A program made the translations under genes and the position numbers. From Thalassobacillus sp043497085 (GTDB taxonomy: Bacteria; Bacillota; Bacilli; Bacillales; Halobacillaceae), in NCBI GenBank assembly GCA_043497085.1, contig JBIEKI010000003.1: a DNA stretch of 64,000 nt; one strand, written 5' to 3'. The notes under the pieces were generated by a model, which worked only from the letters and a program-made list of their open reading frames with translations, had not been told where the DNA came from and made no database searches. Each line of letters begins with the position of its first letter. Position 1 is the first letter of the stretch. This document shows, piece after piece, positions 26,238 to 34,867 of this stretch.

Positions 26238-27281
26238 TTAAACTAATTTGATGCTTGAACCTGTTTCACTGCTTAAATAGATAGCTTCCATCAATTCGGT
26301 AACTTTCAGGGCTTGTTCCGGTTCAACGACTAATTGCGCATCCCCTAAACAGCTTTCGACAAAATTCTTCGCCTGTAAAACTCCCGGACTGAGTTCTTCT
26401 TTCGGAAGCTTGACCATGCTGTCCCATACAGCCCCGTATTTTGCCTGATAGAGCTCAAAGGGATAGACATCGAGCCCGCCATCGACTCCTGAAATACTGA
26501 GTGATGTCTTATCTTCTTTTATGTTGGCAGCCCAGGATGTTTCGAACTGCATCGACATCCCATTGTCAAAGGTGATGTAGCTTGTTACATGATCGTCGAC
26601 ATTGAAGTTTTTATGATCGAACGGTCCCCAGTCATTGACCTGGCCCGGGATTTTGCTCAGCCGGTCATACGTTCTTCCCATCACTTCTACAGGTTTTGGA
26701 TCATCGAGCAGCCAAAGTGACAGGTCAAGCAGGTGACAGCCAAAGTCAATCAGGCTGCCGCCGCCCTGCAATTCTTTATTGGTAAAAACGCCCCAGCCTG
26801 GCACTTTGCGCCGTCGTAACGCCTGAACACGTGTGACTAAAGGATCGCCGATTTCTCCATTGGTGATGACGGTCTTGGCCAGCCGGGCTTCGGGTGTGTA
26901 GCGATAATGGTAAGCAATCGACAAAAGCCGATCGTTTTTCCTGGCTGCTTCCACCATGGCTTTCCCTTCTTCTGTCGTCATGGCCATCGGCTTTTCGCAC
27001 ATAACGTGGACACCCGCTTCCAGTGCAGCAATGGAAATCTCCGCATGAAACTTGTTCGGGGTACAGATAGTCACTGCATCGACATGATCAAAAAGCGTGC
27101 CATAGTCTTCATGCACCTGTGGGATATCAAATTCTTCTGTCACTTGCCTGGCACGTTTCTCGTCAACATCCTGAATTGCTGTTATTTCTACTTGATCAGA
27201 GAGTGATTGATAGGCCGGGATATGTCGTTGTGTAGCTATCCCTCCGACTCCGATAATTCCCATACGCAGCTTTGGCATCAT
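26238..27281 (-). CDS. Gfo/Idh/MocA family dehydrogenase (1)
   Basis: The 347-aa protein has an N-terminal Rossmann fold (MGIIGVGGIATQRHIPA), the EKP motif (VMCEKPMAMT near residue 95) whose Lys supports catalysis, and the C-terminal motif DFGCHLLDLSLWLL near residue 180 with the catalytic His. Such enzymes oxidise or reduce sugars or cyclitols with NAD(P). It starts right after the second dehydrogenase gene (3 bp). Substrate is unknown; see the operon-level finding. Confidence 0.88.
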   Translation of the reverse strand: MMPKLRMGIIGVGGIATQRHIPAYQSLSDQVEITAIQDVDEKRARQVTEEFDIPQVHEDYGTLFDHVDAVTICTPNKFHAEISIAALEAGVHVMCEKPMAMTTEEGKAMVEAARKNDRLLSIAYHYRYTPEARLAKTVITNGEIGDPLVTRVQALRRRKVPGWGVFTNKELQGGGSLIDFGCHLLDLSLWLLDDPKPVEVMGRTYDRLSKIPGQVNDWGPFDHKNFNVDDHVTSYITFDNGMSMQFETSWAANIKEDKTSLSISGVDGGLDVYPFELYQAKYGAVWDSMVKLPKEELSPGVLQAKNFVESCLGDAQLVVEPEQALKVTELMEAIYLSSETGSSIKLV

Positions 27282-27284
27282 TAA

Positions 27285-28316
27285 TCACTTCGCTAACCTG
27301 GTAATTTGTTTGGTTTCTCCAGACTCCACGGCTGCAAGGATAACCTCTAAGGAACGTTTTCCTTCCTCACCATCAATCAACGGCTTTTTATCATGGACGA
27401 TACAGTCTACAAAATGATCGATGACACCTGTATTGGTTTGCCCGCCTTCATCATTTGATTGAATTTGCCCAAGCTCATATTTGACTACTTCCCCATTGGT
27501 ATATTGGACAATAAGGGAATAATCAGGATCGTCTTCCAGTCGAAGCGTCGCCTTTTCTCCATAGATGACAGTGGAGTTATCTTCCTTTGCGTTGTATGCC
27601 CAGCTGGCTGTCAGTGTCCCCACAATGCCGGACTCACTTCGTAAAATACAGACAGCATTATCATCAACGGTAACATTATCTTTCGCATTATTTTCGACGA
27701 ATCCGGCCACTTCAACAAACTCTTCTCCTAATAAATGGCGCAAGAGATCCGCCTTATGTACACCAAGATCGCCCATAGCCCCAATAAAAGCTTCATCTTT
27801 TTTAAAGAACCAGCTATCATCACCATCGACACTCCATCCCTCAGGACCACCATGGCCGAACGTCGTGCGGAAACTGTAGATCTTTCCTGCTTCACCTGCT
27901 TCGATTAGATTACGCGCCCGTTCATGGGAAGAAACGAACCGCTGGTTGTGAGCAATCATCAGTTTCTTGCCGTTCCGTTCAGCAGCTTCAATCATATTTT
28001 CTGCTTCTTCCCGGGAAGTCGCCATCGGCTTTTCGCACAGTACATGACAGCCTGCGTTCAAAGCAGCAATCGACACAGGAGCATGTAAATAGTTCGGCAG
28101 GCAGACGCTGACCGCATCAATCTCCTCTTTTTCCAGAAGGTCTTCATAACTGGTATAAGATTGAGCGCCGAATGCCTCACCAGTTACCATTGCCCGTTCC
28201 TCAACAATGTCACAAACTGCGGTAATATCTATTTGTTGATTTGCTTCAAACTCAAGCAAGTGACGATTTTGCGCGATACTTCCACATCCGATAATAGCTA
28301 CTTTCAATTTTTCCAT
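27285..28316 (-). CDS. Gfo/Idh/MocA family dehydrogenase (2)
   Basis: A second, divergent Gfo/Idh/MocA enzyme: KVAIIGCGSIAQNRHL at the N-terminus, VLCEKPMATS near residue 95, and GDLGVHKADLLRHLL near residue 180 with the catalytic region. There are two candidate ATGs; the one at 28316 is about 9 nt after GGGGAGG, the one at 28322 is too near. Two different dehydrogenases in one operon suggest sequential oxidation and reduction of the same sugar or oxidation of two substrates. Confidence 0.87.
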   Translation of the reverse strand: MEKLKVAIIGCGSIAQNRHLLEFEANQQIDITAVCDIVEERAMVTGEAFGAQSYTSYEDLLEKEEIDAVSVCLPNYLHAPVSIAALNAGCHVLCEKPMATSREEAENMIEAAERNGKKLMIAHNQRFVSSHERARNLIEAGEAGKIYSFRTTFGHGGPEGWSVDGDDSWFFKKDEAFIGAMGDLGVHKADLLRHLLGEEFVEVAGFVENNAKDNVTVDDNAVCILRSESGIVGTLTASWAYNAKEDNSTVIYGEKATLRLEDDPDYSLIVQYTNGEVVKYELGQIQSNDEGGQTNTGVIDHFVDCIVHDKKPLIDGEEGKRSLEVILAAVESGETKQITRLAK

Positions 28317-28338
28317 TTGCATTAGCCTCCCCTGATTA

Positions 28339-29058
28339 TTACTTTTCAGAAATAGTTTCTAATGGTTTTGCATTGCCATATACGTGTTTTGGAGTTCCTT
28401 CATTCTTGACCCAATTTACGCCATTTTGAATGACTTTTTGGATTTCTTTATTATGATAAGTTGGATAAGTTTCATGACCAGGACGGAAGTAGAAAATCTT
28501 ACCTCGGCCACGACGGAAAGTGGCTCCGCTTCGGAATACTTCTCCTCCTTCAAACCAGCTGACAAATAATAGTTCATCTGGAGCCGGGATGTCAAAATGT
28601 TCCCCATACATTTCTTCTTTTTCCAGTTCGATATACTCTCCAAGCCCCTCTGTGATCGGATGGCTTGGCTCAACTACCCATAAGCGCTCTTTTTCATCGG
28701 CTTCACGCCACTTCAAATCACAGGTCGTACCCATCAATTTCTTGAATACTTTGGAAAAGTGAGCCGAGTGAAGGACAACCAGCCCCATGCCTTCTAATAC
28801 ACGCTGCTTTACTTTTTCTGCGATTTCGTCTTTTACTTCGTCATGGGCTTTATGTCCCCACCAAACCAGAACGTCGGTCTCAGCCAGCACCTCATCGGTC
28901 AAGCCATGTTCTTCTTCATCGAGGGTTGCCGTTTTCACATCGTGGCCTTCCTCCTTTAAAAACCCGGCAATGGCCCCATGAATCCCCTCGGGATAAATAT
29001 CAGAAACCACTTGATTTTCTTGTTCGTGACGGTATTCATTCCATACTAATACTTTCAT
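28339..29058 (-). CDS. ThuA-like protein
   Basis: The 239-aa protein belongs to the ThuA family (glutamine-amidotransferase-like fold), named after the trehalose-utilisation gene of rhizobia. Landmarks are VLVWNEYRHE at the start, VLVWWGHKAHDEV near residue 65, GLVVLHSAHFSKVFKKLMG near 95 and FYFRPGHETYPTYHN near 195. In rhizobia ThuA works with the Gfo/Idh protein ThuB in a 3-keto-sugar route, which fits the neighbours here. It is the first gene of the downstream unit and has a LacI-type operator before it. Confidence 0.85.
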   Translation of the reverse strand: MKVLVWNEYRHEQENQVVSDIYPEGIHGAIAGFLKEEGHDVKTATLDEEEHGLTDEVLAETDVLVWWGHKAHDEVKDEIAEKVKQRVLEGMGLVVLHSAHFSKVFKKLMGTTCDLKWREADEKERLWVVEPSHPITEGLGEYIELEKEEMYGEHFDIPAPDELLFVSWFEGGEVFRSGATFRRGRGKIFYFRPGHETYPTYHNKEIQKVIQNGVNWVKNEGTPKHVYGNAKPLETISEK

Positions 29059-29085
29059 GACTACATCTCCTTTAACAAATTGATG

Positions 29086-29097
29086 GCAAACGTTTGC
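29086..29097. promoter_or_regulatory. LacI-type operator before the thuA-like gene
   Basis: GCAAACGTTTGC is a perfect 12-bp palindrome with the central CG typical of LacI-family operators. It lies between the regulator stop (29122) and the thuA-like start (29058). Similar half-sites lie before the binding-protein gene. Confidence 0.7.
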
Positions 29098-29121
29098 ACT
29101 ATTTAATACAAAATAACGGAC

Positions 29122-30168
29122 TTACTTTTTATCTGCCATAGCTTGTTTAGCTATACAGGACTCCCTTTCCACAATAACAGTCGGTACAATGACACTCTTT
29201 TTGAACACTTCGCCCCCACCGAGTAGTTCGACCAGACAATCCGCAGATTCATAACCAAGCTGATAAGACTGTGTATCCACTGTCGTCAATGGAGGATTGG
29301 CCAGTCTTGAGATAATCGTATTATTAAAAGAAAGAACACTCATTTCCTGTGGAATCTGTACATTTTTTTCCTGCAATGCAAGCATAACAGATAACGCATT
29401 GAAATCATCAGTTACGATCAATGCTGTCGGAGGATTATCCACTTCCAACAGTTCAGAAACAATTTTCTTTGCGTCACCGCTATCAAATTGGATATTTTTA
29501 AATAAAGATTCTGGAAGCTCGATACGATGTTCTGCGATTGCCTGTTTGAATCCAGCCAAACGGGCAGTCGTTACTTCAAAATGGGAATCACCGCCAATAT
29601 AGCCGATTCGGTTATGACCAAGGCTGATTAGATACTCTGCCACTTCTTTCGCAGCCAGTACATTGTCGTTATCGACATAAGTAATTTCGTTGGCATCTGC
29701 CGGTGGTTTCCCGATCATGACAAACGGGAAATCCCTTTCCCGCAAGTAAGGAACCACCTTGTCATCTTCCTTGGAGTACAAAACAATCACACCATCGACA
29801 CGTTTTCCCTGCACCATTTTAACCACATCTCGGAATATCGCTTCCTCGGAATCACCTGTGGTGATATTGATACTATAATCATGTTTATGACAGGAAGCGC
29901 TGATACCCCGCAATACCTCAGCGAAAAAGGGATTATCGAACGAGTGGCTGGAGGACCTTTTCATCACAATTCCAATCGTCTGTGTTGATTGCTGCACAAG
30001 CACTCGACCACTGAAATTCAAGTGATACCCCATGTCGTCCATTACCTTACGTACTTTACGCTTCGTCTTCTCACTGATTCTCGGACTATCCGATAGGACA
30101 CGCGATACCGTGGATGGCGCCACATTCGCCTGTTTGGCTACATCTTTAATTGTAACTGACACCTGCAT
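29122..30168 (-). CDS. LacI-family transcriptional regulator
   Basis: The 348-aa protein has the LacI HTH and hinge (TIKDVAKQANVAPSTVSRVL, residues about 6-25) and a periplasmic-binding-like effector domain (about 65-335). It lies between the ABC transporter genes and the catabolic genes. Operator-like palindromes stand before both. AGGAG precedes the ATG closely, so a GTG two codons later is a possible start. It most likely represses this sugar regulon until the inducer binds. Confidence 0.9.
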   Translation of the reverse strand: MQVSVTIKDVAKQANVAPSTVSRVLSDSPRISEKTKRKVRKVMDDMGYHLNFSGRVLVQQSTQTIGIVMKRSSSHSFDNPFFAEVLRGISASCHKHDYSINITTGDSEEAIFRDVVKMVQGKRVDGVIVLYSKEDDKVVPYLRERDFPFVMIGKPPADANEITYVDNDNVLAAKEVAEYLISLGHNRIGYIGGDSHFEVTTARLAGFKQAIAEHRIELPESLFKNIQFDSGDAKKIVSELLEVDNPPTALIVTDDFNALSVMLALQEKNVQIPQEMSVLSFNNTIISRLANPPLTTVDTQSYQLGYESADCLVELLGGGEVFKKSVIVPTVIVERESCIAKQAMADKK

Positions 30169-30181
30169 CCACTCCTAATAA

Positions 30182-31003
30182 TTATTTTACCGCGCCCTCA
30201 GAAACTCCATTGATAATCTGCTTCTGAGCGAAAAAGTACCCAATAATGACCGGGATGATGGCAATTGTCAAACCTGCCAGAGCCAAATGCCACTGCTTAG
30301 TATATTGTCCAAAGAAATAGAACATTTTTAATGGAATCGTTGCATTCGCTTCACTTAAGACAAGCGATGGCAATAGATAGTCATTCCAAATCCAGATGAC
30401 GTTCAGGATTGCGACTGTTACAGAAATTGGCTTCAATAAAGGGAATATAATTTTCCAGAATAGCTGGAAGCGGCTGGCTCCATCGATGATTGCTGCTTCA
30501 TCCAATGATTTGGAAACACCAGTCATCGCCCCGTGATATAGGAAAATCGATAAGCTGCAGCCGAATCCCAGATACATGAAAATCAGTCCAGCCGCATTCA
30601 ACATGTCTGCCTGACCAAAAATAGAAATTAGTGGAATCATAACCGATTGAAATGGAATCAACATTGCCGCTACGAACACAAAGAACATCACTCCACTGAG
30701 TTTGCTCTTATTACGAGCAAGTGCGTAACCAGCCATTGATGAAAAAATTACAATGATTCCCACACTAAGCCCCGTAATCAAAACGGAGTTGAATAACGAT
30801 TTTAAAAAGCTTAAGTCAATAAATGCCTGGACAAAGTTATCAAATTCCCATTCTGCCGGGAACCCGAGAACCCCGCTGAATATATCCCGTTTCGTTTTAA
30901 ATGCATTGACAATCATTAAATAAAAAGGTGCGATCCATAATAACCCCAGAATAATTCCGAGAATTTCGATTGAGAATAGACTTTTCTTTTCTTGATTTTT
31001 CAT
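30182..31003 (-). CDS. sugar ABC transporter permease (MalG type)
   Basis: The 273-aa protein has six membrane segments and the EAA-loop sequence DEAAIIDGASRFQLFWKIIF near residue 165, which contacts the ATPase. It is one of two permeases of a carbohydrate uptake-1 importer. Its ATG overlaps the stop of the preceding permease. No ATPase gene is in the operon, so a shared ATPase such as MsmX is expected. Confidence 0.92.
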   Translation of the reverse strand: MKNQEKKSLFSIEILGIILGLLWIAPFYLMIVNAFKTKRDIFSGVLGFPAEWEFDNFVQAFIDLSFLKSLFNSVLITGLSVGIIVIFSSMAGYALARNKSKLSGVMFFVFVAAMLIPFQSVMIPLISIFGQADMLNAAGLIFMYLGFGCSLSIFLYHGAMTGVSKSLDEAAIIDGASRFQLFWKIIFPLLKPISVTVAILNVIWIWNDYLLPSLVLSEANATIPLKMFYFFGQYTKQWHLALAGLTIAIIPVIIGYFFAQKQIINGVSEGAVK

Positions 31004-31863
31004 TACATCTCAACCTCTCGTTTCTTATTATAGTATACCTGTGTCAGCGCAACGACAGCGACAATCAGAAAGAAAATGACAGCCTTTGCCTGGGCATAGG
31101 ACATTTGATTATCTGAGAAAGCTGTCCGCACGATTTCCATCGCCACCATCTGTGTGGAGTTATAAGGTCCCCCGTTTGTCAGCGATAAGTTCTGATCATA
31201 AATTTTGAAGGACGTGGAAAGTGTCAAAAACATACTGATGGTGAAAGCTGGTGCCACAAGTGGGAAAGTAATATTTTTAAAACGCTGAAAGCTGCTCGCT
31301 CCATCAATTTTAGCCGCTTCAATTAATTCTTTCGGAATGTTCTCTAAGTATGCAATATAAATAATCATGATATATCCGGCCATCTGCCAGGACGTCAAAA
31401 TGACTAAGCCCCAAAACCCGGTCTCTGTGGTCGAAAGCCAGCCTTGCATGGATTCCACCCCTAGCAATTCTCCGATATCACCGAACACACTGACAAAAAT
31501 AAACTGCCAGATAAAACCGAGAATCAGACCGCCAATCAGGTTCGGCATGAAAAATACTGTCCGTAACAAGTTGTTGCTTTTAATATTACGTGTGACTATC
31601 AAAGCAAGTGCAAGACCGAAAAAGTTTAATAGCAATACAGATGCTACTGCAAATTTAAGCGTGAACCAGATCGAATTCATAAACTCTTGTTCCTGGAACA
31701 AGTTGATGTAGTGTTCAAAACCGATAAACTCAGTCGCTGTAAGACCATTCCAATTGGTAAACGAGTAAACAAGCCCATACAGGAACGGAATGACCACCAC
31801 AATTCCCAAAGCTAGAATAACCGGTGTAAGAAAAAGCCAAAAGGCCGGGCTGCGGTTTTGCAT
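31003..31863 (-). CDS. sugar ABC transporter permease (MalF type)
   Basis: The 286-aa protein has six membrane segments and the EAA loop IEAAKIDGASSFQRFKNITF near residue 185. An upstream TTG at 31878 lies inside GGAGGAG, so the ATG at 31863 is preferred. It follows the binding-protein gene after about 190 bp, which is common where a partial terminator keeps binding-protein levels high. Confidence 0.92.
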   Translation of the reverse strand: MQNRSPAFWLFLTPVILALGIVVVIPFLYGLVYSFTNWNGLTATEFIGFEHYINLFQEQEFMNSIWFTLKFAVASVLLLNFFGLALALIVTRNIKSNNLLRTVFFMPNLIGGLILGFIWQFIFVSVFGDIGELLGVESMQGWLSTTETGFWGLVILTSWQMAGYIMIIYIAYLENIPKELIEAAKIDGASSFQRFKNITFPLVAPAFTISMFLTLSTSFKIYDQNLSLTNGGPYNSTQMVAMEIVRTAFSDNQMSYAQAKAVIFFLIVAVVALTQVYYNKKREVEM

Positions 31864-32053
31864 GTGTTTCTCCTCCAATTCTGAGCACGATAACCCCTTT
31901 TGCTATCGTTTTGTGGTTTGCATCTGATGTATAAATGAAAACATCTCAACCATCAGGTATTATGTTCTATCACCTGACAGAAGAGATATTTTCAATTAGG
32001 TTCGACAAGAGAAAATTGAAGACAGCTTGTCTACGTACGTAACATTCACTTAT
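31864..32053 (-). other. spacer between binding-protein and permease genes
   Basis: This 190-bp gap holds a weak minus-strand hairpin (CAGGT ... ACCTG near 31954-31976) and AATT-rich inverted repeats near 31990-32013. No gene is seen. It may damp transcription into the permease genes. Confidence 0.4.
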
Positions 32054-33355
32054 TTATTGACGTGAATCTTCCCAGTCTTTTCGAGCATTTTCTTCTACTT
32101 GTTCCCATGTGATATCTCCACTTAGATACTGCTGCATGTTGACCGCAAGACTTCCTTCTGTCCAATTCGTTGGTGCTCCAAGGAAGACCCATCCTAACGT
32201 GTCTCCAGCAGCTGCATATTCATAGATCTCTTTAGAAATTGGATCCGCAATCTTTTGATCTTCATAACCTTCGTATGCCGGGATGAATTTGAATTCTTCT
32301 GTAACGAATTTCTTACCTTCTTCAGAAGTATACATCCAGTCTAAGAATTCTTTACTTTCTTTGACTACTTCATCTTCTGATTGTTTGTTGACAGCCCAGT
32401 ACATTGGAACGCCTACAGGGATACTTCCTTCATATCCTTCAACCGGAATCGGCAAAAGACCTACATTATTCTTGGCCATCTCCTCATCCATTTGAAGAAT
32501 TGTGTTGTACACCCAATTCCCTTGCTGAATCATAGCTACTTCACCTAAAGAGAACAATTCTTCAACCTGCTGGGAATAATCCAGGCTCAAAGTCGGCTGT
32601 ACGGAATATTCGTTTTGCAGGTCCAGAAAACGCTTCATCTGGTCTCCCATAGCGAATTCAACTGTATCTGCCTGATAAGCTTCCATTACATCATGATTGA
32701 ATTCATCAGCCAGGAATGTATTAGCAAGGTGGTTTCCGATTACCCAGGTTTCTTTCGCAGGCAGAGCAAATGGTGCCTGAATTCCGAGGTCTTCTTTTTT
32801 GCTATCCAATGTCTCTGTCGCTTTTACTAAATCCTCATGGGTTTTAATGTCATCAGGGTTGATGCCGGCCTCTTCAAAAATTTTCTTATTGTAAAGGATC
32901 CCGTATCCTTCCTGGTTGAAAGGCAGGCCTAGGGTTTCATCATTCTTGTTCACGCTCGTAAGCGTACCTTCCAAAGCTGTTTTAGCAGCTTCGGTATCTG
33001 ACATATCTGCTAAATATTTTTCATACGTTTCTACGTCCGATGGACCGCCAATGTTAAAAATATCAGGTTCTTCGCCTGAAGAGAATGATGTCTTCAAGGA
33101 AGAGCCGTAATCATTTCCACCGCCGACAGTTTTAACATTGATATTCACATTAGGGTTTTCTTCCTCATATTTCTCTGTCAACGCTTCAAACTGATCCTTG
33201 AATTCTACTTTAAACTGGAAAATATCTACGGTCACTTGATCTCCAGATCCCTCGTCCGAACCAGAATCTGACCCTGCACCAAATGAACAGCCAGCCAATG
33301 CGATACTGGAAGCCAGCAGAGCAGAAGCTACGCCATAAAACTTTTTCTTCTTCAT
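32054..33355 (-). CDS. sugar-binding lipoprotein of ABC importer
   Basis: The 433-aa precursor has a lipoprotein signal with lipobox LAGC (Cys23). It is followed by a Ser/Gly/Asp linker and a family-1 extracellular solute-binding domain (MalE/MsmE type; about 40-430). AAGGAG at 8 nt before the ATG at 33355 sets the start. It is the first gene of the transporter unit and has two operator-like sites upstream. The sugar is unknown; oligosaccharide or glycoside is likely. Confidence 0.92.
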   Translation of the reverse strand: MKKKKFYGVASALLASSIALAGCSFGAGSDSGSDEGSGDQVTVDIFQFKVEFKDQFEALTEKYEEENPNVNINVKTVGGGNDYGSSLKTSFSSGEEPDIFNIGGPSDVETYEKYLADMSDTEAAKTALEGTLTSVNKNDETLGLPFNQEGYGILYNKKIFEEAGINPDDIKTHEDLVKATETLDSKKEDLGIQAPFALPAKETWVIGNHLANTFLADEFNHDVMEAYQADTVEFAMGDQMKRFLDLQNEYSVQPTLSLDYSQQVEELFSLGEVAMIQQGNWVYNTILQMDEEMAKNNVGLLPIPVEGYEGSIPVGVPMYWAVNKQSEDEVVKESKEFLDWMYTSEEGKKFVTEEFKFIPAYEGYEDQKIADPISKEIYEYAAAGDTLGWVFLGAPTNWTEGSLAVNMQQYLSGDITWEQVEENARKDWEDSRQ

Positions 33356-33455
33356 GTAAAACACTCCTTAAGTTGGAATAGGATTGAATGAATGCGCTTC
33401 CATGATTCACAAAAATTATGCCTGTCCTGCTAGATTGATAGAAAAAACCGCTAGC

Positions 33456-33557
33456 GCATACGTTTGCATTGAGATATGTAAAAAAATGCAAATTGCTGTA
33501 ATTGCACGTAATAAAATCATAGAGCAATTGTTGCGCAATTTTTGTGAATACGTTTGC
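33456..33557. promoter_or_regulatory. paired LacI-type operators before the transporter operon
   Basis: GCATACGTTTGC (33456-33467) and GAATACGTTTGC (33546-33557) share the half-site ACGTTTGC with the perfect palindrome before the thuA-like gene. They lie about 100 and 190 bp upstream of the binding-protein start, 90 bp apart (near nine helical turns), which would allow looping. Confidence 0.6.
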
Positions 33558-33753
33558 ACAAAATCATTAAACAAATAATACCATGCCACTTTATGAAATA
33601 CAACCTTAATTTTCAGAAAGTTTACGCTTGATTCTATTCAACCATTCAAAGGCTAATAAATGGAAGAAGATTAGTAAATGGAACGCACTTCAACAGACTT
33701 ACTTTCAGTGAAAGTAACTAAAAATTATTAAGCCACGATTAAAAAAAGAAAAA

Positions 33754-33774
33754 GACGCCCATAAGCCGGGCGTC
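33754..33774 (-). terminator. terminator of the ferritin-like gene
   Basis: GACGCCC / GGGCGTC stem, with TTTTTC then TTTTTTT on the minus strand, 20 bp past the stop codon. Confidence 0.8.
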
Positions 33775-33793
33775 CCAATATCGATATAGCTAT

Positions 33794-34228
33794 TTATTGA
33801 AGACGTGGATCTGCTAACAGACGATCCATTTCTTCCATATGCTGTGTTTCATCAGCTATCATATCATCCAGTTTAACGACAAGCTCTGTAAGACCTAATT
33901 CTTCCGCTTGTTCCTTACGGATTTCATAGCGCTTGATTGTTTCTTCCTCAGATTTACGTGCTTCCTGAAGCATCTCTTTTACATTTTCCAGCTGTTTGAC
34001 TTCTGCTGGCTTCGTGGTCGGTGTCCCACCTAATGTTTTAATTTTTTCTGACAAGTAAAGAGCATGTCCCTGCTCATCAGCGATTTCTCCTTCGAAAAAT
34101 GGCTTCAGTACAGAATAGTACAGACCATCTACCGTAGCAGCATTGAACGTGTACATAATTGATGCTGCATACTCATGTGCTAAATCCTCGTTAAGACCTT
34201 CGATCAATTCTTTCATTTTTGCATCCAT
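33794..34228 (-). CDS. ferritin-like (bacterioferritin/Dps-type) protein
   Basis: The 144-aa protein is an all-helical four-helix-bundle of the ferritin-like superfamily. Likely di-iron ligands lie in LAHEYAAS, EIADEQGHA, EETIKRYE and ADETQHMEE, which fit the Glu/His pattern E, ExxH, E, ExxH. It could store iron or detoxify peroxide in the cytoplasm. Length is shorter than bacterioferritin (about 158 aa) and close to Dps. It is a single gene with its own terminator. Confidence 0.8.
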   Translation of the reverse strand: MDAKMKELIEGLNEDLAHEYAASIMYTFNAATVDGLYYSVLKPFFEGEIADEQGHALYLSEKIKTLGGTPTTKPAEVKQLENVKEMLQEARKSEEETIKRYEIRKEQAEELGLTELVVKLDDMIADETQHMEEMDRLLADPRLQ

Positions 34229-34867
34229 TAAACAACATCCTTTCCACGAAATAGTTTGTTCGACCTTCTACAATATACCTATCCCCGTATTCTTCCGATT
34301 TAAAACATTTTCTCTTTATATATATTTCATTTTAGGGATTTTTTAAACTTCACGAAGTGAGAAATATCACAATATGTTTGAATTTAGCGTTTGCGATTAT
34401 GAAACCGAAGAGGCTGCCACTGGAAAGACCCAACACCTAAATGTAGAATCAGCAAATTACTTAAGATATTTTCACCCATTCCGAAAAAAGCATACATTAT
34501 TATATAAGAACCTTTAATAAGCATGATCGGGAACCATTTCCTTTAAGAAGAACAACTTGTTTTTCTGCTTTAAGTTTGTTATCAGCCCTACGGACACCAT
34601 ATATTGGTTTCAATGGGGGTTGTTTACATATTTTCATTCTAAATACTTGTTTTTTTACGTATGCATTACATAACTATTAAATTATTCTGATAATCTCCTC
34701 AAAGTTTTTACGTGCACTAATATTTATGGTAGTTTATAAAAGGGGAAAAGCAACCTAGCCACCTGGCAGTTGTTTTATTATTCAGTCTACCCCCAATAAA
34801 GGCAATTTCCACTATCCATTTATCCCACAAAAACTGAATATCATAACACGTAGGAGGGAACCACACT
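34229..34867. other. 640-bp non-coding region
   Basis: No convincing gene is seen on either strand. The region is AT-rich and must carry the promoters of both flanking divergent genes. It contains an isolated terminator-like hairpin at 34746-34776. AGGAGGG near 34852 is the ribosome-binding site of the symporter. I found no clear PerR or Fur box. Confidence 0.5.
34746..34776 (+). terminator. orphan hairpin upstream of the symporter gene
   Basis: AAAAGCAAC / GTTGTTTT with inner GCC / GGC pairing and a T-rich 3' side. No gene ends just before it on the plus strand, so it may attenuate transcription into the symporter gene. Confidence 0.5.
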
